A DNA stretch of 64,000 nt. It comes from Variovorax sp. J2L1-78 (GTDB lineage: Bacteria > Pseudomonadota > Gammaproteobacteria > Burkholderiales > Burkholderiaceae_C). Location of the stretch: contig NZ_JASZYB010000004.1 in NCBI RefSeq assembly GCF_030317205.1, positions 372,001 through 436,000 on the forward strand, read 5' to 3'. This document shows, piece by piece, positions 25,979 through 34,889 of the stretch (the first letter of the stretch is position 1; each line of letters begins with the position of its first letter). The position numbers and the translations under genes are program-made. Below the pieces are notes generated by a model. That model saw only the letters and a program-made list of their open reading frames with translations. It was not told the origin of the DNA and ran no database searches.

Positions 25979-26593
25979 TCAGCCGGGGAGCTGCAGGGTC
26001 GGCAGGTTCCAACGGCCGTAGATGCCGCCCAGGCGCAGGCCCGCGATGACCGCGAAGCCGATGTAGAAGGCGGGGCGGCGCGCCATGCCGCAGCGCTGCA
26101 GCAGCAGGTAGAGCGCAATGCCGACGATGGCAGCCGAGCCGTAGATGTCGCCCGACAACAGCATCGGCACGCGGTTGGTCAGCACGTCGCGCAGCACGCC
26201 GCCGGCCGCGCCGGTCATGGTGCCGGTCAACACGACGATCAGTGGGGACAGGCGGGCCGCTTCGGCGATCTGCGCGCCGGTGATGGCGAACAGGGCGAGC
26301 CCCAACGCATCGGCCAGCAGCAGCGCGATGCCGGGGGGCGGAAAGTAGTGGACGTAGATCACCGTGGCCACCGCGCTCGCGAGGATGACCTGCAGATAGC
26401 GCGTGTCGCGAATCCAGAAGATCGGATGCCGCCCAAGCAGCAGGTCGCGCAGCGTGCCGCCACCGATGGCGGTCACCGCCGCGATCACCACCACGCCCAG
26501 CAGATCGAGCCCGGCGCGACCGGCGGCGAGCACGCCGCTGACCGCGAACACGGCCACGCCGATCAGATCGAGGACGTAGAGCAGCGGCGGCAC
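25979..26593 (-). CDS. Trimeric intracellular cation channel-type (UPF0126) membrane protein
   Basis: A 204-residue protein of seven hydrophobic segments in two repeats: AVFAVSGVLAAGRAGLDLLGVVVIAAVTAIGGGTLRDLLLG and LALFAITGAQIAEAARLSPLIVVLTGTMTGAAGGVLRDVLTN. The paired GGG-LRD motifs are the hallmark of bacterial TRIC channels (UPF0126, YicG/YadS type), which pass potassium or, in some members, glycine. The likely start is GTG at 26593 (VPPLLYVLDLIGVAV), ten bases after folK; an earlier ATG would overlap folK deeply. Confidence 0.88.
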   Translation of the reverse strand: MPPLLYVLDLIGVAVFAVSGVLAAGRAGLDLLGVVVIAAVTAIGGGTLRDLLLGRHPIFWIRDTRYLQVILASAVATVIYVHYFPPPGIALLLADALGLALFAITGAQIAEAARLSPLIVVLTGTMTGAAGGVLRDVLTNRVPMLLSGDIYGSAAIVGIALYLLLQRCGMARRPAFYIGFAVIAGLRLGGIYGRWNLPTLQLPG

Positions 26594-26603
26594 CGGCGGC
26601 GCC

Positions 26604-27059
26604 TCACAGCCGCTCGATGGCCTGATGGGCCACGGCCGTGAGCTGCTCTGCCGACACCAGCTCGGGCGCAATCTCGGCCAGCGGCACCAGCACGAAGGCG
26701 CGCTCGTTCATGCGTGGATGCGGCAGGGTGAGCCGGGGCGTTGCCAGCACCGCATCGCCGTGGCGCAGCAGGTCCAGATCGAGCGTGCGCGGCGCATGGT
26801 GGTACGGGCGCTCGCGCCCGGCGTGCTGCTCCAGGCGCTGCAGCGCGTCGAGCAGGGCCTCGGGCGCCAGCCCCGTGTCGACGGCCACCACCGCGTTGAT
26901 GAAGTCGGGCCCGCTCGCCTCGAAAGGCGCGGTGCGGTAGAGCGACGAGCGCGCCGTGACCCGCGTGCGCGGAATCATGTCGATCTGCGCCATCGCGATG
27001 CGCACGGTCGCCGGCGCATCACCCAGGTTGGCGCCGAGCGCCACGAACGCCAGGGTCAT
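26604..27059 (-). CDS. folK: 2-amino-4-hydroxy-6-hydroxymethyldihydropteridine diphosphokinase
   Basis: A 151-residue HPPK that transfers pyrophosphate from ATP to the pterin in folate synthesis. Motifs: FVALGANLGDAP at the start, SSLYRTAPFEASGPDFINAVVAVDT, RPYHHAPRTLDLDLL, and LPHPRMNERAFVLVPLAEIAPEL. The ATG at 27059 gives the family start MTLAFVALG; an ATG nine codons earlier would overlap pcnB. It lies 10 bases after pcnB, an order (pcnB-folK) that is common in proteobacteria. Confidence 0.95.
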   Translation of the reverse strand: MTLAFVALGANLGDAPATVRIAMAQIDMIPRTRVTARSSLYRTAPFEASGPDFINAVVAVDTGLAPEALLDALQRLEQHAGRERPYHHAPRTLDLDLLRHGDAVLATPRLTLPHPRMNERAFVLVPLAEIAPELVSAEQLTAVAHQAIERL

Positions 27060-27069
27060 GGCCGCAACG

Positions 27070-28692
27070 TCAGGCGGCCCCGCCATCACCGGCACCACCC
27101 GCACCACCGCCGGTACGCGGCTTGCGGCGCCGCCGGCGCTTGCGCGGTGCCTCGCCGTCGGGCGGCACCGCACCGGCGATCTCGCCGGCGTCATCGGGCT
27201 CGTCGCGTTCGGGCTCGTCGCGGTCCGAGCCGACGACCGTGGGCGCGTCCGTGCGATCCGTGCGTGGGGCCGGCTTGGCACGCACGCGGGTGCGCGTTGG
27301 CGCCTTCTGTTCTTCGCGCACCTGATCGAGCAGATCCTGCCGGCGCAAGTCGTCGGCGGTGCTGAATTCCTGCCACCACTCGGCGATGGCCTCGCTCACC
27401 TCGCCCACGTCGGCGCGCAGCCGCATGAAGTCGAAGGCGGCGCGGAAGCGCGCCTGCTCCACCAGGCTGTAGGGCGTGGAACCGACGCGCTTGTCGAAGC
27501 GCGGCTGCATCATCCAGATCTCGCGCATGTCGCCGCCGAGCTTGCCGCGGCCCGACACGTCGCCGATGCGGGTGTTGAAGACGTCGTCGATCGCGTCCTG
27601 CAGCGCCGGGAAAGCGGGCTGGCCACGCTGGCCGTTGCGCCCTTCGAGGCGCTGCGCCCAGCCGTCGCGCACGTCGGCCCACAGCACGCAGGCCAGCAGG
27701 AAGCTCGGCGCCACCGGCTTGCCCTCGCCAACACGGCGGTCGGTGTCCATCAGGGCGGCCTTCACGAAGGGCTGCTCGGCGCGTTCCACCACCACATCGA
27801 GCAGCGGGTAGATCCCGGTCGCCAGCCCCAGCTTGCGCAGCTGGGCGATGGTGGCCACGGCATGCCCGGTCTGCAGCAGCTTGAGCATCTCGTCGAACAG
27901 GCGGCTCTGCGGCACGTCGGCCAGCAGCTTGCTCGAGGCGATGAGCGGCGCAGCGGTCTTGGGCTCGATCTCGAAGCCCAGCGCGGCCAGCTTGGCCGAG
28001 AAGCGGATCGCGCGAATGATGCGTACCGGGTCTTCGCGGTAGCGGGTGATCGGGTCGCCGATCATGCGCAGCACCAGCTTCTTGGCGTCCTTGATGCCGT
28101 TGTGATAGTCCACCACGATGCCGCTGGCCGGGTCGTAGTACATGGCGTTCACGGTGAAGTCGCGGCGCGCCGCGTCTTCTTCCTGCGGGCCCCAGACGTT
28201 GTCGCGCAGCACGCGGCCGCTCGAGTCGACGGCATGGGTCATGCCGGCGAGCTCGCCCTTGCTGGTGCGCTCGTTGCCCTTGACCTGCTCGGCCGCCGCG
28301 TTGTCCATGTAGGCGCGGAAGGTCGAGACCTCGATGACTTCATGCTCGCGGCCGCGGCCGTACACCACGTGCACGATGCGGAAGCGCCGGCCGATGATGA
28401 AGGCACGGCGGAACAGGCTCTTCACTTGCTCCGGCGTGGCGTTGGTCGCGACGTCGAAGTCCTTCGGCCGCAGGCCCAACAGCAGGTCGCGCACCGCGCC
28501 ACCCACCACGTAGGCTTCGTAGCCGGCATCCTGCAGGGTCGTCACCACGTTCTTGGCGCGTTCGTCGACCAGCGCCGGGTCGATGCCATGCACGCTGGCC
28601 GGGACTTCCTGGCGCTTGCCGAAACGCGACTTCGCGCTGGCGCTGGCGCCGCCGGACTTGCCGAGCAGTTTGTCGATGAATGTCTTGATCAT
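27070..28692 (-). CDS. pcnB: Poly(A) polymerase
   Basis: A 540-residue class II nucleotidyltransferase that adds poly(A) tails to RNA and so promotes decay. The catalytic core is YVVGGAVRDLLLGLRPKDFDVATNATPEQVKSLFRRAFIIGRRFRIVHV (residues about 60-110), then RRDFTVNAMYYDP and DPVRIIRAIRFSAKL. The C-terminal 100 residues are basic and low in complexity, ending RKRRRRRKPRTGGG, as in other PcnB proteins where this region binds RNA. The tRNA nucleotidyltransferase Cca is a relative, but the long basic tail and folK neighbour favour PcnB. Confidence 0.93.
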   Translation of the reverse strand: MIKTFIDKLLGKSGGASASAKSRFGKRQEVPASVHGIDPALVDERAKNVVTTLQDAGYEAYVVGGAVRDLLLGLRPKDFDVATNATPEQVKSLFRRAFIIGRRFRIVHVVYGRGREHEVIEVSTFRAYMDNAAAEQVKGNERTSKGELAGMTHAVDSSGRVLRDNVWGPQEEDAARRDFTVNAMYYDPASGIVVDYHNGIKDAKKLVLRMIGDPITRYREDPVRIIRAIRFSAKLAALGFEIEPKTAAPLIASSKLLADVPQSRLFDEMLKLLQTGHAVATIAQLRKLGLATGIYPLLDVVVERAEQPFVKAALMDTDRRVGEGKPVAPSFLLACVLWADVRDGWAQRLEGRNGQRGQPAFPALQDAIDDVFNTRIGDVSGRGKLGGDMREIWMMQPRFDKRVGSTPYSLVEQARFRAAFDFMRLRADVGEVSEAIAEWWQEFSTADDLRRQDLLDQVREEQKAPTRTRVRAKPAPRTDRTDAPTVVGSDRDEPERDEPDDAGEIAGAVPPDGEAPRKRRRRRKPRTGGGAGGAGDGGAA

Positions 28693-28729
28693 GAGAGAAA
28701 AGGTCGGACGCGGTGCGCCCCGGTTGGCG

Positions 28730-29416
28730 TTATTGGTTTTCGAGCATCGATCGGATCAGCGGGATCGTCACCGCGCGCTGGGTCTGCAGCGCATAGCCGT
28801 CGAGCTGGTCGAGCAGCTCCATCAGGCTGCCGAGGTCGCGGCTGAATCGGTGCAGCATGTAGTCGAGCACGTCGTCGCCCAACAGCACGCCGCGCGCGTC
28901 GGCGGCTTGGCGCAGCACCGCGCGGCGTTCGGCCTCGCTCAGCAGCTGCAAGTGGAACACATGGCCCCAGCCCAGGCGGGTGCGCAGGTCCTCGCGCAGC
29001 GCCAGGTCGGCCGGCGGCAGGGCACCGGCCGCCACCACGCCGCGCTGGAGCGTCTGCGCATTGACGAACCAGTTGAAGGCGGTGTGCTGCTGCACGGCGG
29101 TGTAGAGATGCACGTCGTCGAGCACCACGGCGCCCCAGCGCTCGTCGAATTCGGGCGGCTCCAGCAGGCCGGCGTGCAGCCAGCCGACCACGGCGCCCTG
29201 CTCGCGCAGGGCGCTGCGCACGCCTTCGAGCAGGTGCGTCTTGCCGCTGCCGCTCTCGCCCCACAGGTAGGTGGGCACGGGCGAATGGAGGGTCGGTGCG
29301 TGCGCATCGCCCACCCACACGCGCAGGTGGCGCAGGGCCGCCTCGTTCGGACCGGCGAAGAAACCCGCCAGCGTGGGGCCGGTGGAAAGGCCGATGTCGA
29401 GCGCGAGCTGCTTCAT
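28730..29416 (-). CDS. hda: DnaA-related regulatory protein Hda
   Basis: A 228-residue AAA+ protein related to the central domain of DnaA but without its DNA-binding domain. The N-terminal MKQLALDIG is a sliding-clamp binding motif of the Hda type, and YLWGESGSGKTHLL is Walker A, with VVLDDVHLY as Walker B. Hda with the clamp stimulates ATP hydrolysis by DnaA to block re-initiation. The start at 29416 is chosen because the clamp motif sits at the extreme N-terminus in this family; the frame is open further upstream. It is divergent from purM, a usual neighbour. Confidence 0.92.
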   Translation of the reverse strand: MKQLALDIGLSTGPTLAGFFAGPNEAALRHLRVWVGDAHAPTLHSPVPTYLWGESGSGKTHLLEGVRSALREQGAVVGWLHAGLLEPPEFDERWGAVVLDDVHLYTAVQQHTAFNWFVNAQTLQRGVVAAGALPPADLALREDLRTRLGWGHVFHLQLLSEAERRAVLRQAADARGVLLGDDVLDYMLHRFSRDLGSLMELLDQLDGYALQTQRAVTIPLIRSMLENQ

Positions 29417-29588
29417 GCCGGGAGCGAAGCGGGCGGCTGCCGTGGCACGGAGGACGCAAACAAGGGGTTCATGGGACCGGGCGCGAGGGGCCCTTAAAAT
29501 CGTCCCGAATTCTATCGGCCCGGCCGTTTCGGTTGCCGGCGCCCCGCCCACCCTCTTCGTCGTCCCGTCCGCCAAGCCTGCTCTGCCC

Positions 29589-30629
29589 ATGAACTCCAAC
29601 ACGCCCACCCCGCTCAGCTACAAGGACGCCGGCGTCGACATCGACGCGGGTGACGCGCTGGTCGACCGCATCAAGCCGCTGGCCAAGAAGACGATGCGCG
29701 AGGGTGTGCTGGCCGGCATCGGCGGCTTCGGCGCGCTGTTCGAGGTGCCCAAGCGCTACAAGGAACCGGTGCTGGTGAGCGGCACCGACGGCGTGGGCAC
29801 GAAGCTCAAGCTGGCCTTCGAATGGAACATGCACGACACGGTCGGCATCGACCTGGTCGCCATGAGCGTGAACGACGTGCTGGTGCAGGGCGCCGAGCCG
29901 CTGTTCTTCCTCGACTACTTCGCCTGCGGCAAGCTCGACGTCGACACCGCCGCGGCGGTGGTCGGCGGCATCGCCCGCGGCTGCGAGCTGTCGGGCTGCG
30001 CGCTGATCGGCGGCGAGACGGCCGAGATGCCCGGCATGTACCCCGCCGGCGAATACGACCTGGCCGGCTTCGCGGTCGGCGCGGTCGAGAAGTCGAAGAT
30101 CCTCACCGGCCAGGATGTGAAGCCCGGCGACGTGGTGCTCGGCCTGGCTTCGGCCGGCGTGCATTCCAACGGCTTCAGCCTGGTGCGCAAGGTGATCGAG
30201 CGTGCCGGCGCCGACCTGCCGGCCACGCTCGATGGCAAGCCCTTCCGCGACGCCGTGATGGAACCCACGCATCTCTACGTGAAGCCGGTGCTCGAGGCGC
30301 TGGGCAAGCACCCGATCAAGGCGCTGGCCCACATCACCGGCGGCGGCCTGCTGGAGAACATCCCGCGCGTGCTGCCCGAAGGCACCGCCGCCCATCTCAA
30401 GAAGGGCAGCTGGCCGCAGACCGAGCTGTTCGCCTGGCTGCAGCAAGTGGCGGGCATCGACGACATCGAGATGAACCGCACCTTCAACAACGGCATCGGC
30501 ATGGTGGTCGTCATCGACGCCGCCGAAGCTGCGGCCTGCGCCGCCACGCTGCGCGCCGCCGGTGAAACGGTGTACGAGATCGGCATGATCGCTGCGCGCG
30601 CCGAGGGCGCGGCCGTGGTCGTCGCCTGA
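29589..30629 (+). CDS. purM: Phosphoribosylformylglycinamidine cyclo-ligase
   Basis: A 346-residue AIR synthetase of purine synthesis. It shows LSYKDAGVDIDAGDALVDRIKPL, VSGTDGVGTKLKLA, GIDLVAMSVNDVLVQGAEPLFFLDYFACGKLD, GGETAEMPGMYPAGEYDLAGFAVG and the C-terminal EMNRTFNNGIGMVVV. A TAAAAT hexamer at 29495-29500 is a possible -10 box; no clear Shine-Dalgarno is seen. Divergent from hda and 14 bases before a possible partner membrane protein gene. Confidence 0.98.
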   Translation: MNSNTPTPLSYKDAGVDIDAGDALVDRIKPLAKKTMREGVLAGIGGFGALFEVPKRYKEPVLVSGTDGVGTKLKLAFEWNMHDTVGIDLVAMSVNDVLVQGAEPLFFLDYFACGKLDVDTAAAVVGGIARGCELSGCALIGGETAEMPGMYPAGEYDLAGFAVGAVEKSKILTGQDVKPGDVVLGLASAGVHSNGFSLVRKVIERAGADLPATLDGKPFRDAVMEPTHLYVKPVLEALGKHPIKALAHITGGGLLENIPRVLPEGTAAHLKKGSWPQTELFAWLQQVAGIDDIEMNRTFNNGIGMVVVIDAAEAAACAATLRAAGETVYEIGMIAARAEGAAVVVA

Positions 30630-30643
30630 CCGCCGTCACCCGC

Positions 30644-31690
30644 GTGAGCGAACCCGTCGCTGCGCCGTCGCGCTCGCTGGTCATTGCCAGCTACCTGCTG
30701 ATCGCCAGCGGGCTGCTGCTGGTGATGTGGCACGGCCTGTTGCCGGGCCTGCTGTGCGTGTGCATCGGCTTTCTCGCGACGCGGTGGCTCGCCCGGGCGC
30801 TGGACGCCGGCCTGCGCCGCCGCCGCACCGCCTTCGATGCGTCGTTCACCTCGCCCCTGGCCCGCGTCACTGCAGCCGCGCTCGTGATGCTGGCGCCCCT
30901 GATCCTGATGGCCCTCGCGTTCTCGCAGGCCCGCGAGTTCGTGCTCAACGCGCCCGACCAGTACAAGGAACTGCTCGACTACATCGCCCGCACGGTGCTG
31001 GAACTGCGCCTGAAACTGCCGCCGGACATCGCGGCCTACCTGCCCGAAGGCGCCGCCGACGTGCAGCGCCTGGTCGCCGGCTACCTGCGCGCGCAGGCCG
31101 GCATGCTGGCCATGACCGGCCGTGCCTGGCTGGGCGCGCTGCTCTTCGCGTACGTCGGGCTGCTGGTCGGTGCGTTGGCCGGTGCTGGCGTCACCTCGGT
31201 CACGGGGGGGCCGCTCGCCGCCCTGCTGAAGCGGCGCGTCACGCTGTTCGGCGAAGCCTTCGGGCAGATCGTCGCGGCGCAGTTCTGGATCGCGGCCTTC
31301 AATTCGCTGCTCACCGCCATCTTCCTGCTCTTCCTGCTGCCGCTCTGGGACCTGCGTCTGCCCTACACGCCGGCGCTGATCACGCTGACCTTCGTCGCGG
31401 GCCTGGTGCCGATCGTCGGCAACCTGCTGTGCAATGCCGTCATCACGATGGTCGGCCTGTCGGTCTCGCCGCTGGCGGCGATCGCCTGCCTGATCTTCCT
31501 GATCGTCATCCACAAGGCCGAGTACGTCATCAACGCGAAGGTGGTCGGCAGCCGCACGCACATGGCCGTCTGGGAACTGCTGGCCGTGATGTTCGTCGCC
31601 GAAGCGGTGTTCGGACCCGCCGGCCTGGTCGCCGCGCCGCTGTTCTACGCGTACCTCAAGAAAGAGCTGCAGGCCGAACAACTGGTCTGA
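30644..31690 (+). CDS. AI-2E family (PerM-like) membrane transporter
   Basis: A 348-residue membrane protein starting with GTG at 30644. Hydrophobic segments cluster at residues about 12-50, 65-90, 155-180 and 210-335, with a soluble loop (90-155) in the first half, the AI-2E/PerM layout. The conserved PLWDLRLPYTPALITLTFVAGLVPIVGNLL segment near residue 235 is the family signature region. Members export autoinducer-2 or act as sodium-proton antiporters; function here is not defined. It follows purM by 14 bases, a frequent order in Burkholderiales. Confidence 0.85.
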   Translation: MSEPVAAPSRSLVIASYLLIASGLLLVMWHGLLPGLLCVCIGFLATRWLARALDAGLRRRRTAFDASFTSPLARVTAAALVMLAPLILMALAFSQAREFVLNAPDQYKELLDYIARTVLELRLKLPPDIAAYLPEGAADVQRLVAGYLRAQAGMLAMTGRAWLGALLFAYVGLLVGALAGAGVTSVTGGPLAALLKRRVTLFGEAFGQIVAAQFWIAAFNSLLTAIFLLFLLPLWDLRLPYTPALITLTFVAGLVPIVGNLLCNAVITMVGLSVSPLAAIACLIFLIVIHKAEYVINAKVVGSRTHMAVWELLAVMFVAEAVFGPAGLVAAPLFYAYLKKELQAEQLV

Positions 31691-31696
31691 GCCGCC

Positions 31697-31716
31697 GCGC
31701 GCGCCACGGCGCGCGC
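31697..31716 (+). terminator. GC-rich hairpin after the AI-2E gene
   Basis: GCGCGCGCC and GGCGCGCGC form a very strong stem six bases after the stop codon. A T-run (CTTTTTC) appears about 15 bases later rather than directly after the stem, so this is a probable but imperfect terminator. Confidence 0.5.
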
Positions 31717-31805
31717 CCTTCCCGCTCCTGCTTTTTCGGCCCGCCGATCCCGCGTCGCGGCCATGGACTTCCATGTGGACACCGTCCAGTCACTTTGCTA
31801 TCGTA

Positions 31806-31824
31806 TTGTGGACGGCGTACACAA
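31806..31824. promoter_or_regulatory. Palindrome upstream of VOC-MFS operon
   Basis: A 19-base near-palindrome, TTGTG-N9-CACAA, whose inner bases also pair except for one position per half. It lies 52 bases before the VOC gene, overlapping an AT-rich stretch (TATCGTATTG) that could hold a -10 box. It looks like an operator for a dimeric repressor; no regulator gene is adjacent. Confidence 0.4.
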
Positions 31825-31875
31825 ATCGGCTGTCGCGACCCGACCCTTCTGCTCCCCCCGATTCCAGGAGACCCC

Positions 31876-32301
31876 ATGTCCTCTTTCAACGCGTACCTTT
31901 TCTTCGACGGCACGGCGGCGCAGGCCATGCCCTTCTACAAGAGCGTGCTCGGCGGCAAGCTCGACGTCATGACCTTCGCGCAGATGCCGGGCGCTGAGCA
32001 GCAGAAGATGTCGGCCGCCACCGCCGCCCGCGTGATGCACGCCATGCTCACGTTCGAGGGCGGCCAGCTGATGGCGTCGGACACCATGGAAGGCCAGCCG
32101 CACGAGGGCATGAAGGGCTTCTCGCTCACGCTCAACAAGGACACGGCCGCCGAGGCCGAAGAGGTGTTCGCCGCCCTGGCCGACGGCGGCCAGGTGACGA
32201 TGCCGATCGCGCCCACCTTCTGGGCCGAGCGCTTCGGCATGTGCACCGACCGCTTCGGCACGCCGTGGATGGTCAACGGCGGCATGCAGGCGCATGGCTG
32301 A
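31876..32301 (+). CDS. VOC family protein, PhnB-like
   Basis: A 141-residue protein of the vicinal oxygen chelate fold, two beta-alpha-beta repeats. It starts MSSFNAYLFFDGTAAQAMPFYKSVLGGKLDVMTF and ends RFGMCTDRFGTPWMVNGG, the PhnB/YjdN pattern. These proteins often lack full metal ligands and their substrates are unknown. CAGGAG precedes the ATG. Its last eight bases overlap the start of an EmrB-type exporter, so the pair may act on the same compound. Confidence 0.87.
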   Translation: MSSFNAYLFFDGTAAQAMPFYKSVLGGKLDVMTFAQMPGAEQQKMSAATAARVMHAMLTFEGGQLMASDTMEGQPHEGMKGFSLTLNKDTAAEAEEVFAALADGGQVTMPIAPTFWAERFGMCTDRFGTPWMVNGGMQAHG

Positions 32302-33751
32302 GGCCGCGGCGGCGATGGCGGCGCGGGCGCCGGCCGACGAGCGCCGGCGCTGGCTCGCGCTGATGGTGCTGTGCCTGGGCGTGCTGATGATCGTGCTCGA
32401 CACGACCATCGTGAACGTCGCCCTGCCCTCGATCCGCCAGGACCTGGCCTTCAGCGAAACCGCGCTGGTCTGGGTGGTCAATGCCTACATGCTGACCTTC
32501 GGCGGCTTCCTGCTGCTGGGCGGGCGGCTGGGCGACCTGTTCGGCCACCGGCGCGTGTTCCTCGCCGGCATCGTGGCCTTCACCGTCGCGTCGCTGGCCT
32601 GCGGACTCGCGAACTCGCAGGCGCTGCTGATCGCGGCGCGCGCGGTGCAGGGCCTGGGCGGCGCGGTGGTGTCGGCCGTGTCGCTCTCGCTGATCATGAA
32701 TCTCTTCACCGAGCCGGCCGACCGGGCCAAGGCGATGGGCGTCTACGGCTTCGTCTGCGCAGGCGGCGGCAGCATCGGCGTGCTGCTGGGCGGCTTGCTG
32801 ACCGGCGCGCTCAGCTGGCACTGGATCTTCCTGGTCAACCTGCCCATCGGCGTGGCCGTGTACGCCCTGTGCGTGGCGCTGCTGCCCGCGCACCATGGCG
32901 CTCGCGCCAGCGTGCGGCTGGACGTGGCCGGTGCGGTCAGCGTGACGGCCGCGCTCATGCTCGCGGTGTACGGCGTGGTCAACGGCAACGAAGCCGGCTG
33001 GGGCTCGACGAGGACGCTCCTGCTGCTGGGCGCGGCGATGCTGCTCTTCGCCGTGTTCCTGACCGTCGAGTCGAGGGTACGCGACCCGCTGGTGCCGCTG
33101 GGGCTGTTTCGCCTGCGCAACGTGGCCACCGCCAACGTCGCGGGCGTGCTCTGGGCCGCCGCCATGTTCGCCTGGTTCTTCATCTCTGCGCTCTACCTGC
33201 AGCTGGTGCTGGGCTACAGCCCGATGCAGGTCGGCCTGGCCTTCCTGCCGGCGAACCTGATCATGGCGGCCTTCTCGGTGGGACTGTCGGCCAAGCTGGT
33301 GATGCGCTTCGGCATCCGCTGGCCGCTGGCCGCCGGATTGCTGATCGCGGCGGGCGGCCTGATGTGCTTCGCCCGCGCGCCGGTCGGCGGCGACTTCGTC
33401 GTGCACGTGCTGCCCGGCATGCTGCTGCTCGGCCTGGGTGCCGGCATCGCCTTCAACCCGATGCTGCTCGCCGCCATGAGCGACGTGCGCCCGGAAGACG
33501 CCGGCCTGGCCTCCGGCGTGGTCAACACGGCCTTCATGATGGGCGGCTCGCTCGGCCTGGCAGTGCTCGCGAGCCTGGCCGCCGCGCGCACCGGCACGCA
33601 GGTGGCGGCCGGTGCATCGCCAACTGTGGCGCTCAACGCGGGTTACCAGGTGGCCTTCGTGGTCGGCGCGGTGTTCGCCGGCGCCGCCGCCCTGCTGGGC
33701 GCGGTGTTCCTGCGCCCCGGTGCCGCAGCGTCCGGTCATTCGCACCCATGA
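32294..33751 (+). CDS. MFS multidrug transporter, DHA2/EmrB-QacA type (14 segments)
   Basis: A 485-residue transporter with about 14 hydrophobic segments. DHA2 motifs are visible: LMIVLDTTIVNVALPSIRQDL (motif D1), GGRLGDLFGHRRVF (motif A), RAVQGLGGAVV (motif B) and the antiporter motif C region GSIGVLLGGLL. The family exports toxic organic compounds in exchange for protons. It overlaps the VOC gene by eight bases, and both are likely under the palindrome at 31806-31824. No membrane-fusion partner is nearby. Confidence 0.9.
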   Translation: MAEAAAAMAARAPADERRRWLALMVLCLGVLMIVLDTTIVNVALPSIRQDLAFSETALVWVVNAYMLTFGGFLLLGGRLGDLFGHRRVFLAGIVAFTVASLACGLANSQALLIAARAVQGLGGAVVSAVSLSLIMNLFTEPADRAKAMGVYGFVCAGGGSIGVLLGGLLTGALSWHWIFLVNLPIGVAVYALCVALLPAHHGARASVRLDVAGAVSVTAALMLAVYGVVNGNEAGWGSTRTLLLLGAAMLLFAVFLTVESRVRDPLVPLGLFRLRNVATANVAGVLWAAAMFAWFFISALYLQLVLGYSPMQVGLAFLPANLIMAAFSVGLSAKLVMRFGIRWPLAAGLLIAAGGLMCFARAPVGGDFVVHVLPGMLLLGLGAGIAFNPMLLAAMSDVRPEDAGLASGVVNTAFMMGGSLGLAVLASLAAARTGTQVAAGASPTVALNAGYQVAFVVGAVFAGAAALLGAVFLRPGAAASGHSHP

Positions 33752-33819
33752 GCCCGCCCATCCACCTGCTGCTGAAGCTTCGTTCGTCCCTGCTGTTTCA
33801 CACCCACCGGAGATCGCCC

Positions 33820-34182
33820 ATGCCCCGCTACGTCGACGGATTCGTCCTGCCCGTGCCCAAGGACAACATCGAGGCCTACCGCAAGATCGCGCGCAAGGCC
33901 GGCAAGATCTGGCGCGAGCACGGCGCGCTGGAATACATCGAATGCGTGGCCGACGACGTGAAGCCCGGCAAGCGCACCTCCTTCCCGCAGAGCGTGAAGC
34001 TCAAGGCCGACGAGGTGGTGGTGTTCTCGTGGATCGTCTACTCCTCGCGCAAGCAACGCGACGCGATCAATGCCAAGGTGATGGCCGACCCGCGCCTGAA
34101 ATCGATGATGGACCCCAAGGCGATGCCCTTCGACGGACAGCGCATGTTCTTCGGCGGCTTCAAGACGCTGGTCGAACTCTGA
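33820..34182 (+). CDS. DUF1428 family protein
   Basis: A 120-residue protein: YVDGFVLPVPKDNIEAYRKIARKAGKIWREHGALEYIECVADDVKPGKRTSFPQSVKLK and ending DPKAMPFDGQRMFFGGFKTLVEL. This matches DUF1428 (YbaA-like), a dimeric alpha-beta barrel fold of unknown function. GGAG lies eight bases before the ATG at 33820; an earlier in-frame ATG lacks such a site. Confidence 0.88.
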   Translation: MPRYVDGFVLPVPKDNIEAYRKIARKAGKIWREHGALEYIECVADDVKPGKRTSFPQSVKLKADEVVVFSWIVYSSRKQRDAINAKVMADPRLKSMMDPKAMPFDGQRMFFGGFKTLVEL

Positions 34183-34304
34183 CGGCGCCGCACCAGTCGA
34201 TGTCCTGAATTGATCGATACTGGTCCGGCAGCGCGCGGACGATGGGGTTTGCTGCACCGGAGAATTGGCCGCATCATCCCTCCATCGCCATCGCGCACCA
34301 TGCC

Positions 34305-34877
34305 ATGAAGACCTGTCTCATAGTGATCGACGTCCAGGAATCGTTCCGCCACCGCCCCTACTCGACCGAGCGCGACATGGGCGCCTACTTGGCCGCCCAG
34401 AACGCGTTGATCGACGGCTGCCGCGAGGCGGGTGTGCCGATCGTGCGGGTGTTCCATGTCGACGGGCCCCGGACGGCCGACAACGCCTTCGCCGTCGAAT
34501 CGGGCCACGTGCGCCCGCTGGAAGGCCTGGCGCCTTTCGACGCCGCCGAAACCGTCACCAAGCACCGCCACAGCGCGCTGGTCGGCACCGGGCTCGATGT
34601 GTGGCTCACGCGGAACGGCATCGGCCGGCTCATCGTCAGCGGCATCCGCACCGAGCAATGCTGCGAGACGACCACGCGCCATGCGTCCGACCTCGGCTGG
34701 CAGGTCGATTACGTGACCGACGCCACGCTCACCTTCGACATGACGCAACCCGACGGCCGGCCGCTCTCGGCCGCCGAGATCAAGGACCGCACCGCCACCG
34801 TGCTGCAGGGCCGGTTCGCCACCCTGTGCAGCGTGCCGCAGGCCCTGGAACGCGCCGGCGCATCGCTGGCGGCTTGA
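34305..34877 (+). CDS. Isochorismatase-family cysteine hydrolase
   Basis: A 190-residue protein with the isochorismatase fold: TCLIVIDVQESFRHRP provides the catalytic aspartate, VTKHRHSALVGTGLDVWL the lysine, and LIVSGIRTEQCCETTTRHASDLGWQVDYVTDAT the nucleophile cysteine (C of QCC). The family includes nicotinamidase, N-carbamoyl-amide hydrolases and isochorismatase; the substrate is not clear. It is followed by a DUF1272 protein and a GlxA-type regulator, which may respond to its substrate. The start at 34305 gives the usual N-terminus. Confidence 0.88.
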   Translation: MKTCLIVIDVQESFRHRPYSTERDMGAYLAAQNALIDGCREAGVPIVRVFHVDGPRTADNAFAVESGHVRPLEGLAPFDAAETVTKHRHSALVGTGLDVWLTRNGIGRLIVSGIRTEQCCETTTRHASDLGWQVDYVTDATLTFDMTQPDGRPLSAAEIKDRTATVLQGRFATLCSVPQALERAGASLAA

Positions 34878-34889
34878 AGGCGCACTGTC

